DNA from: Paratinospora sagittata
Taxonomy: Eukaryota > Streptophyta > Magnoliopsida > Ranunculales > Menispermaceae
Reading direction: 5' to 3'
DNA: 64,000 bases
Assembly (NCBI GenBank): GCA_035771175.1
Contig: CM069608.1
Location: forward strand, 8,743,019 to 8,807,018
A program made the translations under genes and the position numbers. This document shows, piece by piece, positions 1 through 12,400 of this stretch. Numbering within the stretch: the stretch's first letter is position 1; every line of letters starts with the position of its first letter. The notes under the pieces are model-generated. The model was not told where the DNA came from. It saw only the letters and a program-made list of their open reading frames with translations, and searched no databases.

Positions 1-240
1 ATAACCAACTATGACAAAAAAAATTCATGTCCAATCAAACAACCATGAGAAAATTTTCTCAAGTACATTTCTCGAGAAAATACTATTTTCTCAAGAAAAA
101 TTTTCTTAGCAATCAAACACACCCTAAGATCTTCGTCTTCTTCATTTTTCTTCTTCATTCTTCTTCCTCGTTGCTTCAAGAAGAGGAAGTTTTTTATTCT
201 ATTATTTTTTCTTTTCTCATTCTAGCTAATCTCCTTTTCT
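1..240. repeat. AT-rich MITE-like segment
   Basis: Short inverted segments built on AGAAAATTTTCT and TTCTCGAGAAAAT lie between two CAATCAAAC motifs (about 33 and 110). This looks like part of a small non-coding element, but neither end nor a target duplication can be defined because the window starts here. No gene is seen. Confidence 0.3.
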
Positions 241-404
241 TATGCCTACAAGCCAACTTGATTGACCAACCCGAACCGGTTCGAGTTGGGGGACACATTT
301 GGTTGGGTTGGCTTCCATTTTTTCTAACCCAATTTGTTTGGGTTGGGTTGGGTTAGGTTGGATTTTGGCACAAAACAAACCCAACCCAACTAGTATACAC
401 CCTT
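241..404. repeat. MITE end with GGTTGGGTTGGG repeats
   Basis: Runs of AACCC/GGGTTGGG in both orientations (about 262-350 and 375-392) end in TATACACCCTTA. Elements with this composition and a TACACCCTTA-type end are common plant hAT-like non-autonomous elements. The other end is not evident, so this is probably a fragment. Confidence 0.4.
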
Positions 405-419
405 ATATTTGATTTTGCA

Positions 420-758
420 TCAACTTCTTGATTTCTTGTCCATTGTCATTTGCCAAACCTTAGTTTGAGATGCTTCCTCGAAGGAAGAGGATTTTTTCGT
501 GTTGCCTTCAATTAAAACAACATTAGCAGACCATGGATTTCACTGCTTTGTTAACCTTTTAAGTTGTAGCATGACTTCTTCATCTTTCATTGGCTTCATT
601 AAACCATTTACGTCCATACATCCAAATCGACCATGGACATGAATATATGTTAGTAGCTTGGACAAATTAAGCTCAACTTCGTCATCTTCATTTGAGACCA
701 TTGGTTCCTCAATTGTCTTTTGGCCTTTGGTGTTTTTTCCTTTTATTTTCTCATCCCT
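420..758 (-). pseudogene. unrecognised coding-like segment
   Basis: One minus-strand frame is open for about 72 codons from 758 down to a TGA at 540-542, then for a further 39 codons to a TGA at 420-422. The reading is charged and protein-like: a lysine-rich start, an acidic SNEDDEVELN stretch, then LSKLLTYIHVHGRFG and KDEEVMLQLKRLTKQ. The longest ATG-started part has about 58 codons. I do not recognise the family. It could be a broken exon of a host gene or a captured fragment inside a repeat, since it abuts the MITE end at 404. No promoter or splice context was found. Confidence 0.3.
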
Positions 759-1734
759 TGTTCATGCAGCAACATTATTTTTTGTTTGTTTTGTTTCCTA
801 GAACACTAGCAGACTCATTGAACAATTTAAAAATAATCATTTACGAAAATAGCTCAATAAGATAAAAGGTCTCAAAGAAAATGAATGTAAAACAGCAATA
901 AGAAAGAATAATATCCATTAAATCAGAATTTAAAGGATATAAATGATAAATAAAATAATCTAAAAGCCTATTTTGATAAATAAGAATTACCTATATCTAT
1001 TGTTGAATGTGCAGCATACAAACTTTTCTTATATCAGCTCAAATTTTCAACCAGATCAGCATCAAACAGTTTTGAAGTATACAGATCAGTGTACAAGTAG
1101 CAAAAAAATCCATTAGCTGGGCAGTGGCAGTCACATAACTTAATGGAAAATCAGCCTTCTGAAAAATTGCTTTCATTACAAGGCACTGGAGAAGAGGAGG
1201 CTGATCCATGTCATGCCTCACAAACATGATAAATATATCTATACAATTCTGTATTGTACAAAGTACAAACACTAAATTAATAACATGAAAGAACCTTGAG
1301 TAGACATTTAAATTTTTAATTGAGATAATCCCTTTTTAACAAAATGATTCAACTATTGAGTAGACAAGGCATTAGCATTTCTAACCTCATACCATAAGCC
1401 TGACTATAAGAGGAATAAGATGGCTATTGCTAATTCATCAGAGAAACTTGATCTGGACAAATTGAAATTTACGGAATAAGTTACTCCACATTCGCAAAGA
1501 AGTGATATGTTAACTTCACACTTGGCTCCCTTTGCTGGTTCTCTGTAAGCAAAAGAGGCAAATTGACCACAATTAACAACCATAAAGACTATATGAAATG
1601 GTAGAAACAGAATAACTTAACTTGCTAATAGTTTGGTAACACAAGAAGATCTTTAAGCATTCACTTTATGAATCATTTGAATGCACAAAGAAACATAAGC
1701 TCACATTCTGAACATCTGATGCAGGTTCAGAGCC
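759..1734. other. 3' flank of F-box gene, no gene seen
   Basis: AT-rich sequence downstream of the minus-strand F-box gene. It presumably holds the 3' UTR. Open frames here are short and have no recognisable composition. Confidence 0.5.
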
Positions 1735-4374
1735 TCATACCCTCTTGAAAAATCTACCACCTTTCTTCCCCACATCTGTCTCTGCGAGACTTGATGAAAG
1801 GAGAGATCTTGTGTCTGGTCGCCATTTCAACTCCTTAAGGACAGAAAACAAGCTTGACAAAGCCGGCGTAACTTCAATGTCTTTTATATTGTTGCATGAG
1901 ACTACTCTAAGCCTTTGAAGTTCCATCCAAGAAAGAACTACTTTCTCTAAACCTTCTGTTGTTAGAGATGAGCATCCTTCCAAAGAAAAAAATTTTACCC
2001 TTCTGTAAGAAAATTGCAAAATGTTAAAATTTCCAACCTTTCTTTTCTTTCTTGATAAGTAGAAACAACAAAGAAACAGAAAAAAATAAATAAATACAGA
2101 ATGCTAGGAATTAGGTCGAGACTAGCTACTAAAACAGTTAAAATAAAATGAACCAGGCTATCAAGAACCAAAATTTAACAACTATAAGCAAAACCATATA
2201 AGTGAAGCAACACACTTGTAGTACTTTTAACTCCATAACGGCATATAGAATCTAACAAATCGTTTGAGGGGTTTACTAGAAAACTGTTCCTCAAAGGAAA
2301 TGCAAGAGTGAAATGTGTAAATACCAATACAATAAAAAAGACGAGAAAATGCCCAACTAGAGAAGCAAGAGGGAAACAAAAAATAATAATAAATAAAGAT
2401 TATTAGACCTGACAAAACTTCCAAACATAAGTTTCCAAAGATCTAACCAAGGGCTATATAAATTTCCACATATAAGTATTGAATTCCAAAAATATCACCT
2501 TCCTCCATCTTTTTTTGTTGCCAGTGCAACCAATTAGAGGGAAACATAACAGAATAAATAGAGAAATTAGACATCCAAATCAGAAAATAAGCTAAAAATT
2601 ATGAAAGCATTTATCGTCGCATTTAGAACTTCAAGTAAATGTTAAATTGAAAAGAAAACTATTAGACATTCCTCAAAAAAAAAATAATAATAATAAACCA
2701 CAATCAACTGATTCTGAAAAGAATAATTAATTGGCAATAAAAAGTAAGTGGGGCAACATGGTCCCGTGACTATCACCAAGACCACATAATGTAAAGAAAA
2801 GACAAATAATGAGGGAAAGAAGGGGAAAAAGCAACAACAACAACTGCAAGAACAACAAAGGGGTGATCCATGTCTTCTCTTTCTTTTTGACAGATAAAGC
2901 AATGATCCAATAGTTGTTAGGAAATAGTAGCTCCATAGCACTTGACACACCTATAGATTAATCATAAGTTGGGTCATAAAACCAAAATTGGACATCAAGG
3001 CCCACTTTCACCAGCCCATATAATAAAAAGATAATATTGAAGCCCTCATTGTTAGTAACAGTAATACACATAATGCCAAAATAAACCCTTTCTACATGCA
3101 TCTTCATGAGTTCTATTGCTACTGATCCTCAATTAAGAAGTTTGGAAGAAAAACTATTACCTGCAAAGACTTGCCTTGCTAAATATCTCACTGTCCAATC
3201 CCCAACAATCCTGAAAAAACACCTCCCTAACTGCTACACAAACCAGAAACAATGCATTCACACTCTGCTTATCTCGCAAATGACACCTCTCCAGATGCAA
3301 CCGTTCAAGCGTTGGGCAAGTACCCAGATGCTCGACCGGCCCCGGATTACTATCAATCGGCCTCTTGCAAGACTGAATCCTCAAAGTCTTCAAATTTTCG
3401 CAGAACGACAGCGCTGCCATCCACCCTCCATCCATTTTATGGTTCGCGACAGTAAGCTCCTCCAGCATTTGGCAACACTGCCCAATCGCCCTAATCCCAT
3501 CATAACTACCTTCACACCCATTCAACTCAAGCTTCACCAACCGCTTGCACCCATGAGCCAAGATAGTCAAGCCAATATCCGAAACAACAGAGTCATAAAC
3601 ACCATCCACAACACCAATTAGCTTCAAGATCTGCAAATTCCGACAAGCCGAGATTCCACGCAACGCCAGATCTGTACACCGATGCAGCTCCAATTCCTGC
3701 AAAGTCGGGCACTCCTCGGCAACACTCGAAAGACCGGACTCCGTCGCTGAAACCAAAACGAGTTTCCGCAAATTAGGGCATCCACTGGAAATAACACGTA
3801 GCCCTCGATCGACATCCTCCAATGCGAGAAAATTCCTCTCGGGAACGAACCGATTCTCCGAGAAATCGGAATCGAGGTGAACCGAGATCAATCTATGCGT
3901 CAACAAGATACCGGAATTCTTCTCGGTGAGAACACACGCGCGAGAAAGATCGACGTCGGTGAGATTGGGGAAACGAGAAGTGAGTCGACCCGATTCAAGA
4001 AATTCCCAGTCAAGAAGCTTGACGGAGCGGACCAATCGACCTACCAAGAACATCCATCGCTTGCACACCAGAGAATTAAGTTTTCTCTGGGAAGACGGAA
4101 GCTCCGAGAGGATTTGAAGAAGGATTTCGTCTGATAACAGAGACGTCAGGTCGGTTCTAGAAAGATCTTCGTCGTCGTCATCAGCACCGTGTAAGGAGGG
4201 TCTTTTTTTGTCATACAGTCTTGCTGAAACTAAGTTCTTCTTGTTGGGTAGCTGCATCTTGAAGAAGACATTCTTGAGAGCTGTTTCCTTGTCTTCGAAC
4301 CAGAGGTCTGGCCAGCTCGGAGGTCTTTTTAATGGCGGATTAGGGCTTCTCCTCTCTTCTTGTGAAAAGGGCAT
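1735..4374 (-). CDS. F-box/LRR (FBXL-type) protein, two coding exons
   Basis: Predicted substrate receptor of an SCF E3 ubiquitin ligase. Coding exon 1 runs from the ATG at 4374 to 3161 and exon 2 from 2002 to the TGA at 1735-1737. The intron begins GTAATA at 3160 and ends TTTTCTTACAG at 2003, and splicing keeps the frame through [12 protein letters not shown]. The joined product is 493 residues (1482 nt). Residues about 77-118 form the F-box ([15 protein letters not shown] ... LVCKRW). After it come leucine-rich repeats of the RNI type, such as [24 protein letters not shown] and [12 protein letters not shown], up to an [11 protein letters not shown]-terminal block. Length and layout match the plant family of Arabidopsis At5g07670/At5g51370, as remembered and not searched. 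No internal stop is seen, so it is probably functional. The last codons read AGG GTA TGA, so GTATGA could alternatively be a splice donor to a tiny final exon. Confidence 0.9.
2003..3160 (-). other. intron of F-box gene
   Basis: A 1158-bp intron, GT at 3160-3159 and AG at 2004-2003, with a T-rich tract before the acceptor. It is AT-rich and contains only chance open frames. Confidence 0.85.
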
Positions 4375-4600
4375 TTAGGTAATTATACTCCTCCTTCTTC
4401 TTCTTCTTCTTTTTCTTCTTGTCGATTTTCAAGGGTTTCAGGACGAGAATTCTCGGGCTTTGTTCTTCTTCTTCTTTCTTCTTCTTCTTGTTCTTCGCTT
4501 CTACTTCTACTTCGCTGCATCGCCTCTTCTTCTTCGTTTCGTTCTTTCTCAAACGGATTTCTTATGTGTGGGGTCTGATTTTTCAATCATTTTTTCGTTG
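4375..4600 (-). promoter_or_regulatory. GAA-rich 5' leader of F-box gene with overlapping uORFs
   Basis: Read on the minus strand, this is a GAA/GAAGAA-rich tract directly upstream of the ATG at 4374, typical of a plant 5' UTR microsatellite. An upstream ATG at 4552 opens a 70-codon frame that overlaps the main start and ends at 4340. Another ATG at 4586 opens a 67-codon frame ending at 4383. They matter only if transcription starts beyond 4552. No clear TATA box was picked out. Confidence 0.5.
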
Positions 4601-7480
4601 TGCCGGAAGGTTATTCAAAATGAGTTTTGAAAAAGGGCTAGGGGTTTGGCATAATTACTATGGTGCCCTACCGTTTCAAAAATTTTCGGTGGTGAAGCTG
4701 TCGCTTTCGATTCGTGACGTAAGTTCTAACGACATTAAAGATAATAGTGAGAAGCACGTCCTACAAATATTTTTGTTACATGAATTATTTATTTATTTGT
4801 TTGTTTGTTTTTGTTTTCTTTTTTCGGATAATTACTTGTCAGACCTTTTGGCTTTGGGAGCTTTTCTCTTTTTGTTTGTTTTCTATTTATTTTTATTTTA
4901 TTTTTTAATTTCTTGTGTTGGTCACAAATTTCAGCCATTGGCATATAGATCATATTTGATAATGAAATTTGGCATTAATGCACCAACAATCAATTAATCT
5001 TTATAGATAAATGATTTGATATATGATTTCAAGCTTTGATATCATAGGTTTCAATTAGCCCTTTTTAATAATAACTTTAAATATTAATTGACATATTGAA
5101 TGAAATCAAATATATGATTGTCGTACTCAAAATAATTTCCTTTATTTGATTAATTACTTGAAAATAATTTGAATAAAAAATAATACTAAAAGTGGAAAAA
5201 AAAAGTACAACTTTAAATGCAATATGTCTACATAGATTTAAACTGGCCCCTTTTTAATTACATATATACAATTATATTTATGGTTATGTAGTTAAATTCT
5301 TCTAAAAGAAGAGATTAATGACAATTGATTGAGATGAGATCAGCAACTTGGAAATAAATGATATGAAAGCATATTAACTACAATAGTTGAAAATACATCT
5401 GGTGTAAAAACAATGGATATAAATGGCAATGTCATTAAGTTTATAGTTGCAATTTTGTTTCGTTAAAATAATACCTTTTGTTGGAGAAAAAAAAAAAAAC
5501 TACCTTTTGAAAATGAAAGAAAAAAAAAAGGGGGAGGAAATAGAATATAAGTTGATAAGGACGAGACCATTCACTTTTCAAATTTTTTTTTTATTATAAA
5601 TTTTTTAATATTGGCGAGATGTTTTACTTTTCTTTGAGCGAGATTAATTCTTTCGGACTCAATTATTGAAGAGGTGTTAGGGCTAGCCTTTTTAAAAGGG
5701 CAGACGAGCCTAAAAATGTCATCATTTATCTATTTTTGGTGAAAAGGTCAATCCAAACATTTTTTAATGTTCAAGTCTTAGAGAATTCCAAAAAAAAATA
5801 TAGTAATTCAAAAAAATTTTTAATAAAAATAGTTTATTAAGGTAGGCAAGTAAAGTTTGCCAATCCAACCGTGCACGCATGTATGTGCTTAACGTATCTT
5901 AGATACAGTCAACGAATCTTATTAATTAACTTATTTGTTCATTATTTAAATATTTTAATTTTAGCCCCTTAATTGTATTTATATGTTTTATTTATTTATA
6001 TTAGATATAAAACATTGGATATGATCTAAGAATTTCATTTTTTATACACTTGTGGTAGCTGACTTTGCGGATATCAAAAAAATCATGTTTCAGATATTGA
6101 ATCAAATTTTTACTATCAAATTCAAGGAAATAACACAATAGTGAATTCTATCTTCTTCTTCTTTTTTTTCTTTTTTGGTTTTTGAATTCGACCTATCTTT
6201 ATATATTTAATATTTCTTCTAAAGAGACTATCAATTTCATGACATTGCACAAGAGACATATCAATTGCCAGACCCTCTAAAAAAATAAAAATTTGTAAAA
6301 AGGACAGATAGAGACTCAAAATATTTTCTGTGAAATAGAAGAAGATGAAAATAAGTCCAACTATTGCAAAAGATATATGCCCAAATTTATTTATTTATAT
6401 ATTTATAGGAATTAGCTGTATTCAAGCATCTCTCAGTTGTATATTGTATATATTGATGGAAAGAGAAGACTTTTTTATTTTTTATTTTTTTATTTTTAAT
6501 CAAACTACATATATAGCTTCGAAAATTCTTCATATATCAAAATGATCCCAGATGAATTTTCATTCGCAAAATAGGTCCAATTAAGGATAAACGAGGAATT
6601 TTCACAAAATGTTTATTTATCAAAAAAAAAAATTAACAATAAGTCTATTCTTGTTCTTAAAATTAATGAGAGGTGGTCTTTCTTCCCAATTAGAAGCTTC
6701 AACTTTTTTTTTTTTTTTCAAGAAAGAATAATAGGATGATCTTTAACTTTTGCCCGTTTTGATATAGTTTGACAAGCATCCTTTTTGATAAAAAATTAAA
6801 AAAAAAAAAAATTCTGATCCTTTTCGAGGAAAACCCTTAATATTAATAAATGCCTTAGAAATTTTATATAATTTCTACAATCCCTTACATTAGTTTTATC
6901 AATAAAAAATTATATTAATATTTAGTTTCCTTGACAATTGTATGCAACTTAATTGTGATTAATTCTATGTATGTATGCACATGTGCCTTGGACGTCCTTT
7001 TGGTATGAAATAAATAAATATATATATTAATGTAAAAATATATATCTTTTGTTTTCTTAAAGTTTTTTAAAAACATGAACGACAAAGATAGGAAAGAGTA
7101 AAAAGTTATAAAAGTTAAAAAAGTAGTATATAACAAATGGGAATAAAAAAAGGCCTAAAATGTAGAAATATGCATGTGTGCAAAAGAAAGAAGTAATTAG
7201 AATATAAAATTACTAGATAATAAAAAAATTCCTTAAAATGGATATAATATAAAATTTTCAATGGTGTTTTGAACAGAAAAAAAAAAGAGCTCCATCATAA
7301 ATTATTCAAATATTCTCATTATAATAGTATATAGATTTAATTTTTCACCTACTTGTATCAAAAGTATCTTAATGATCAATGATCATACCGAAACTATGAT
7401 TTATTTAAATAGATACATAAAGGACCATCACTTAAGAAATTAAGATAATAAACATCATTAAGAATGTGTAGTTAATTGCA
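4601..7480. other. AT-rich intergenic region
   Basis: Very AT-rich sequence with many A and T runs (for example 5487-5500, 5584-5592, 6705-6718, 6799-6811). I see no coding frame, RNA gene or defined element. Confidence 0.6.
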
Positions 7481-8520
7481 AATGTTGGCTAACTTTAATA
7501 GTGTGCATTCGAACTCCTTCATTTAAAGTCAAAAATTCAATTCTCCTCCCTTTCAAATAAGTGTGAGATTTCTCTCCACTAATAAAAGTGGGAGCGATGG
7601 ATGTTGTAAATCTATCGAGTTGCTTCTGCAATCGTGCTCAGACCTATAAAAATGACAAAGAAGACAAGGCTATCATTAGGAGTGTTGGTATGGTACCAAC
7701 CTAAGACTCTCTTATATCTAAGTTATAGTTGAGTTTAATATAGTAGCTAACGTAAGAGCTTACTATAGCTAAAAAGTGACTTACATTCTTCAAAGATCTT
7801 TGGAGGTATTTATAAATGGTGGGGGCAGTTGGCATTATGGTCTCTTCTTTGGAGGTGGTCCCTCCTAGAGTGTAGCATCTCTAGGTGGATGCGATCCTTG
7901 TAATGTCAGAAGAAGAGCCATCTTAGTAGGCCGAGGTGACGTCCTTATAATATTCCGAATGGTTCACTTGATGGGCCATAACAACCGCAGTATCTGAGGC
8001 TCTAGCTTGGTGTATTTGGGCCCTACATCTACCCCCAACTTCTAAGGTGCAAGAGTGCCAAGGAAGTTTGGTTGCCCTTAACTTCTAAGGAATGGTTCTT
8101 TTAGTTTTGTCAAACAAGGGTGAACTTCAAGTGAGCGAGCACACATGCATGCACAATAAATGCAACAACACTTTGGTTCTTGTTGCGTTGTCTATGTTAG
8201 AGGTGTTAAAAAAGAGGCGACGCTTCATCCAGCTTATGCTAGTCCTAACTGTTGGTGCTTTTTCGACATGCACTTTTGGGTTTTGCGAGGATGAATCTTG
8301 GTCGTTGGTTCATTTTTAGGGCACATATTTTGGCGATTTTGTCACTCGACTTTTTAAGGTCCCACAACTATATATAGGGGTCTCCATAGGCCTCATTCAC
8401 CATCTCTCAGCAATTGAGCTTGGTCAAGAATCAAAAGATCGTATTCAAGCTTTCTTTCAACCTTATTCTTAGTCCTTAGACCCTTTTCTAATCTCAGTAT
8501 GTATTTTTTTTTTAATTTAA
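7481..8520. mobile_element. probable LTR or promoter end of decayed Tat-type element
   Basis: This GC-richer block lies between AT-rich spacer and the decayed accessory ORF at 8683. It contains pieces typical of gypsy LTRs, such as a TGGTGGGGGCAGTTGG stretch, a conserved TATA motif near 8368, then a CT-rich leader. No matching second LTR or target duplication was found, so its boundaries are guesses. Confidence 0.35.
8368..8378 (+). promoter_or_regulatory. TATA box, CTATATATAGG
   Basis: CTATATATAGG is followed about 25-35 bp later by a CA/CT-rich start-site-like tract and a pyrimidine-rich leader before the accessory ORF at 8683. The position fits a promoter for the plus-strand accessory ORF. 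This is inference from position and motif only. Confidence 0.4.
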
Positions 8521-8682
8521 CGCCTTCCTTCGACTTGGAGTACAGCTCTGGGTCCTCATTCGATTCTTCTAACTCTTTTTCTTCTACCTCATCTTCTACT
8601 TCTTCTTTATCTGATTCTTCTTTTTTTTTGCTCTTCTAGCTCTTTCACTTCTTCCTTAGGTACTACTTTGCCAAATTCTATG

Positions 8683-10302
8683 ATGGCTGCTAACCCTGAT
8701 CAGATTGTTGAAGTAGTCAAGTCTTAAGGCTCCTTGGATATTGGTGGCACCGGTGATAACTTGTTGGTTACTCTTACTCCTTTGTCACTGGTTCACCGTT
8801 TCATGACCAACCTAAACTCCACTGAACCGAATATCTAAGGGCCTACAGAGGTAATTGCCGCTATGGCTGAGATGGCATGGAATAAGGACCCCTTCTCCGT
8901 TGACTTAATTTCGTCCGTTATGGACATTTTCAAGCTCAAGTATTGGTTGAAAAGTGAGCTTAAAATTATAGATGAAGTGGTGTTTAGGGCACCGAGGCCT
9001 GGTGAACGTCCCACTCAACCTCTACCGAGTGAGGTGCATTTCATGCTGACTTCTTCAAGTACAACTTATGATTTCCCCTTTCTTCCCAAATTTGTAAAAT
9101 TATTAATTGCTTTGACTTAGCTCCTGCAACCTAATTGTTAGTGGGTTCTGCTGTGTTTTATTCTCTTATATAAGGAGAAGCAATAGCCGAAATTTGACTT
9201 TCATGAATTCTAGAAAGCTTGCACAGTCAACACTCTTCTAGATGTGCAGGATGGTACTACGCCGCCAATTGGGGAACAATTTATGATCATCTTATGGTCT
9301 AGTCACCGACCTCTAAGAAGATGTGGAAGGACAAGTGATTTTTCGAGTCAGGAGTCTAGGCAAACAAAAGCAAGGTTGGCTCTGTTCGTATTACCTACCA
9401 TTCACCGGGTGCCGATTTTAATCCTTTTCTCTTTTGTTTACACCCTCTTTTCTTTTTTCCCCTTAATCAATTTTTTTCAAGTCGATTGGCCCCAACCTTG
9501 TCGCGAGTGTGACTTGAATGATTTTAGTCGCCTCAATTAGATTTGGGCCTTTGCTAGGGAGGAAAGGAAGTCTGAGAATCTTCTCATTGATTGGATATTT
9601 TTTCTTTGTCGAGAAGATAGATTGTCTAAATTTATTTAAAGGAGTCGATACCTTTCAACCAGACTTTTCTGCTTCTGGTTTGTGTTTCCTTCAACTTTTT
9701 GTGTTTCTGATTATTTAATTTTCTCCTTATGGCTTTTTCGAGGCCAAAAAAGCGGAAAGCTCCACAAGCCACTGACAAGATATGTAGAATTCAGTGCAGT
9801 ATTGAGAGCTGAGCTGGTCAGGTGAAAAAAACTGAGGTTGCTGCCCAAGTTGAGGCGAGCGAACAGGCTACAACTGCTGAGGCCGTTGAGAGAAGGACAA
9901 TTGTCTTTGTTGGCAAGTCTTGGAGGGCTGCAGCTACTCCTGCTGGAACCTTAAACCCGATTGCTTCCCAGTCTGCTTCTTTAACTAGATCTAAGTAGCC
10001 TCAACAGGTTTTCGCTGCTTGTCAAACTTTGCGGCTTCCTCCCCTTTCTTCTCCCCAACATTGGAGGAGGGCAATTCAAGTGCTAATCTAGTGCCCAAAT
10101 CCTGAGACCACTCTTAAGACCAACAACAGGGTTCCCCCGCCCAAGAACCCAGTGGCATACTTGAGAAAAGGCCAAGGTTGGAAGACCACTTAGTGACACA
10201 GCTAGGGGAAATTGACTTCAACTTTCAAGCTTTTTGGTGGAGGGCTCCCAAAAGGTCACGAAAGAGGTGGTTCGACATAATCTCTTCCCCAATTTGGGTC
10301 AA
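8683..10302 (+). pseudogene. decayed accessory ORF (plant transposon-protein-like), first part
   Basis: Starts near the ATG at 8683 and reads through many stops and shifts. Recognisable stretches are MAEMAWNKDPFSVDLISSVM (8863-8922), the block around RPGERPTQPLPSEVHFML, a HEF.KACTVN region near 9205, SSHRPLRR near 9300, and a lysine/proline tail from 9730. Such blocks occur in the retrotransposon-associated 'putative plant transposon protein' group that accompanies Tat-type gypsy elements. It is interrupted at 10308 by a solo LTR and resumes after 11767. The nearby integrase (13370-14300) is on the opposite strand, so this would be an antisense accessory ORF of that element. Non-functional. 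Confidence 0.5.
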
Positions 10303-10307
10303 ACTAC

Positions 10308-11767
10308 TGATAAGTTGAGTTTTAGTTAGTTGTTTTGCATATTAAATTGTTAGATTTTTAGGTTCATTTGTTTAGTTTTTAAGTATTTTTGCATGATTAG
10401 CATACTTAGTTGTTTTAGGTTCATTTAGGTGTTATCTTAGGTTTTTATCATGAATAAATTACATTTCGATACATGTTGATAGTTTAGGAATCACATAATT
10501 TGAGTGTATTTCTTTATAGTTTAATGTTTTGATTCATTTTATAGTATTTACAATTAGATTTGCTTTGTTTTGTAGGTGTTTAGATGATTTGAATGTGAGT
10601 TCGGATGACGAAAACAAAGTACAAAAAGTTAGAATGGATATACATGTGCAAGAGGTGTGAAAGATAGAAGAAAACAAAAGAAAAAATGCAAAAAAAAAAA
10701 AATCACGTCCTGGGCGCCGCGGCGCTCTTGCAAAAACCAAACTGCGCAGGTCCGGGAGTTTTGGTCATAACTTTGCCAATTAGACACAATTTATTTCTAT
10801 AGACTCCTTACTTTAAATAGAACATGGTGAGAGGGTTTTAAGAGGAGGATAGAGAGGAGAACAAGGATGGCTAGGGTTTGACATAAATGGAAGCAAGAGA
10901 AGAAACTTGGAGAGGAAGAAGTTGCAGGTTTGAAGTTTGAAGAAGAAGGGGATTTCTCTCCTGAGAAGGGGGTTTCTCTACTTGTTCTTTCAATTAGAAC
11001 TTGTTTCAATGATTTCCTTTTTGAATCTCTATCTTGTATCCATGGATTTGATTATGAACTAAATTGATAATCTAGAGTTTTGATTGATCTATGTTGGATC
11101 TTGTGATTGGATTATTGTTTATGTGTTTTTGAGGAATTTTTTGGGTTTATTTGCAATTCTCCATGCTTAATGCTTTCAAATTACTGATCACTCTTTGAAT
11201 GACTTTAGATTCGATTTCTTACACTTGTGAGAGGTGTTATCAAATTGGAAAATTAAAATTGTGACTTAGGGTATTAGTATCGAGTCGAGAGACCTATGAA
11301 TCCCTTTAAAATCCTTCAAAATGAATCATAGATTTTAATGCATGCTTGATCCATTAGTTTACACTTTGAGAGAGGGAATTAATTGTTTAAGTATAGATTT
11401 TCAAATTACATTCGAGAGAAGTGTTTGAATGAATTAGGATTCATGATTTATAAATCCAGAAATTAATACAATAGCACAAGTTTTGAAACCCATAGGAGAC
11501 AACATAGTGATATCATTACTCTAGAACTTTTATTCATCGATTTTCTCCCACTTTAATTTAAATTTGCATTGATTTACTTTAATTTTGTTCACTTTAATTT
11601 CGACAATTAAATCATCCCTTTTTGATCACCTAGATAAAATTAAAATCATAGTAGTTTTGGGCATTTTATATTAGTAAATTTACTTTTCCTGTGGATGATA
11701 ACCTTACTCACCTTGGTATATTATAACTTGACAATCGTGCACTTGCGAAATAAAATATTCACGATCA
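10308..11767 (+). mobile_element. solo LTR, TSD ACTAC
   Basis: A 1460-bp insertion that starts TGATAAGTTGAG and ends CACGATCA, so the termini are TGAT...ATCA. It is flanked by a perfect 5-bp duplication, ACTAC at 10303-10307 and 11768-11772. The right end carries the ACTTGACAATCGTGCACTTG signature of Athila/Tat-like plant LTRs. No internal domain is present, so it is a solo LTR left by recombination. It splits the accessory ORF. Confidence 0.88.
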
Positions 11768-11772
11768 ACTAC

Positions 11773-12400
11773 CCACCAAGCAACGATGGTAAGTTTTCCC
11801 TCCTTTTTTTAGCCTCGTACTTCTTTATCTTTCTCATTCTGTCCCATGCTTACACCTATTGTTTCTATTTATGCCAGAATGCCATAAGCTGCATCGTTAC
11901 GTATAATAAGGCGGAGAAGCTAATTGCCACCAATAAGGTCGACCTCAATAAGGTCAGGGCTGAGAAGACTACCAAAGTGGCTGAGATGAAAAATAAAAAG
12001 GTAGAAGAACTGGGGTCGAAATTAAACTTCTGCGACTCCTAGAGCAGCTCTCTCTGCGATGAGATTGATGCAACAACTCATTGAGCTATCGCGACCTTCA
12101 AAGACTCGGAGGAATTCAAACAACTCTTGAGTGATAGGTACTTAGACAGGGTCTTTGATGCTTACTATGAAGCTGAAATATTTTTCAAGGGCTAATGAAC
12201 GTTTACAAGTTTCATGATGTTGCCGAAGAAGATGAGAACTGGGCTCTGGCTTTAGCAGAGTGCACAGAGGAACCATCTGAGCTTTGCAACGTGAGGTTTC
12301 CAAGCAAGTAGCGGTCGAGCAACGCTAGGGGGAAGAGGTCGAGGTCGCTATGGAGGTCAACACAGTGCTCGCCAAAGTTATCCCCGGTGATACTCCTTAA
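11773..12400 (+). pseudogene. accessory ORF, second part after the solo LTR
   Basis: Continuation of the plus-strand accessory ORF. After a predicted intron it reads a lysine/glutamate-rich coiled-coil-like stretch (NKAEKLIATNKVDLNKVR), then across a stop at 12040 into a DSEEFKQLLSDRYLD block and an acidic EEDENWALAL segment. It ends at TAA 12398-12400. One stop and at least one shift break it. The helical, charged C-terminal half fits gag-like or plant-transposon-like proteins, but the function is unknown. Confidence 0.5.
11789..11877 (+). other. predicted intron in accessory ORF
   Basis: GTAAGT at 11789 and a pyrimidine-rich tract ending in CAG at 11877 bound 89 bp. Removing it takes a T-rich, membrane-like reading out of an otherwise charged protein. 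Predicted from motifs only. Confidence 0.45.

Noticed and set aside
1039..1272. 77-codon minus-strand frame downstream of the F-box gene
   Set aside because: No family resemblance; probably chance within 3' flank.
3106..3621. 171-codon plus-strand frame and other plus frames across 3157-4374
   Set aside because: Shadows opposite the F-box coding exon, which has clear motifs.
4419..4997. 192-codon plus-strand frame
   Set aside because: Complement of the GAA-rich leader of the F-box gene followed by AT-rich DNA; low-complexity Phe/Leu/Ser product.
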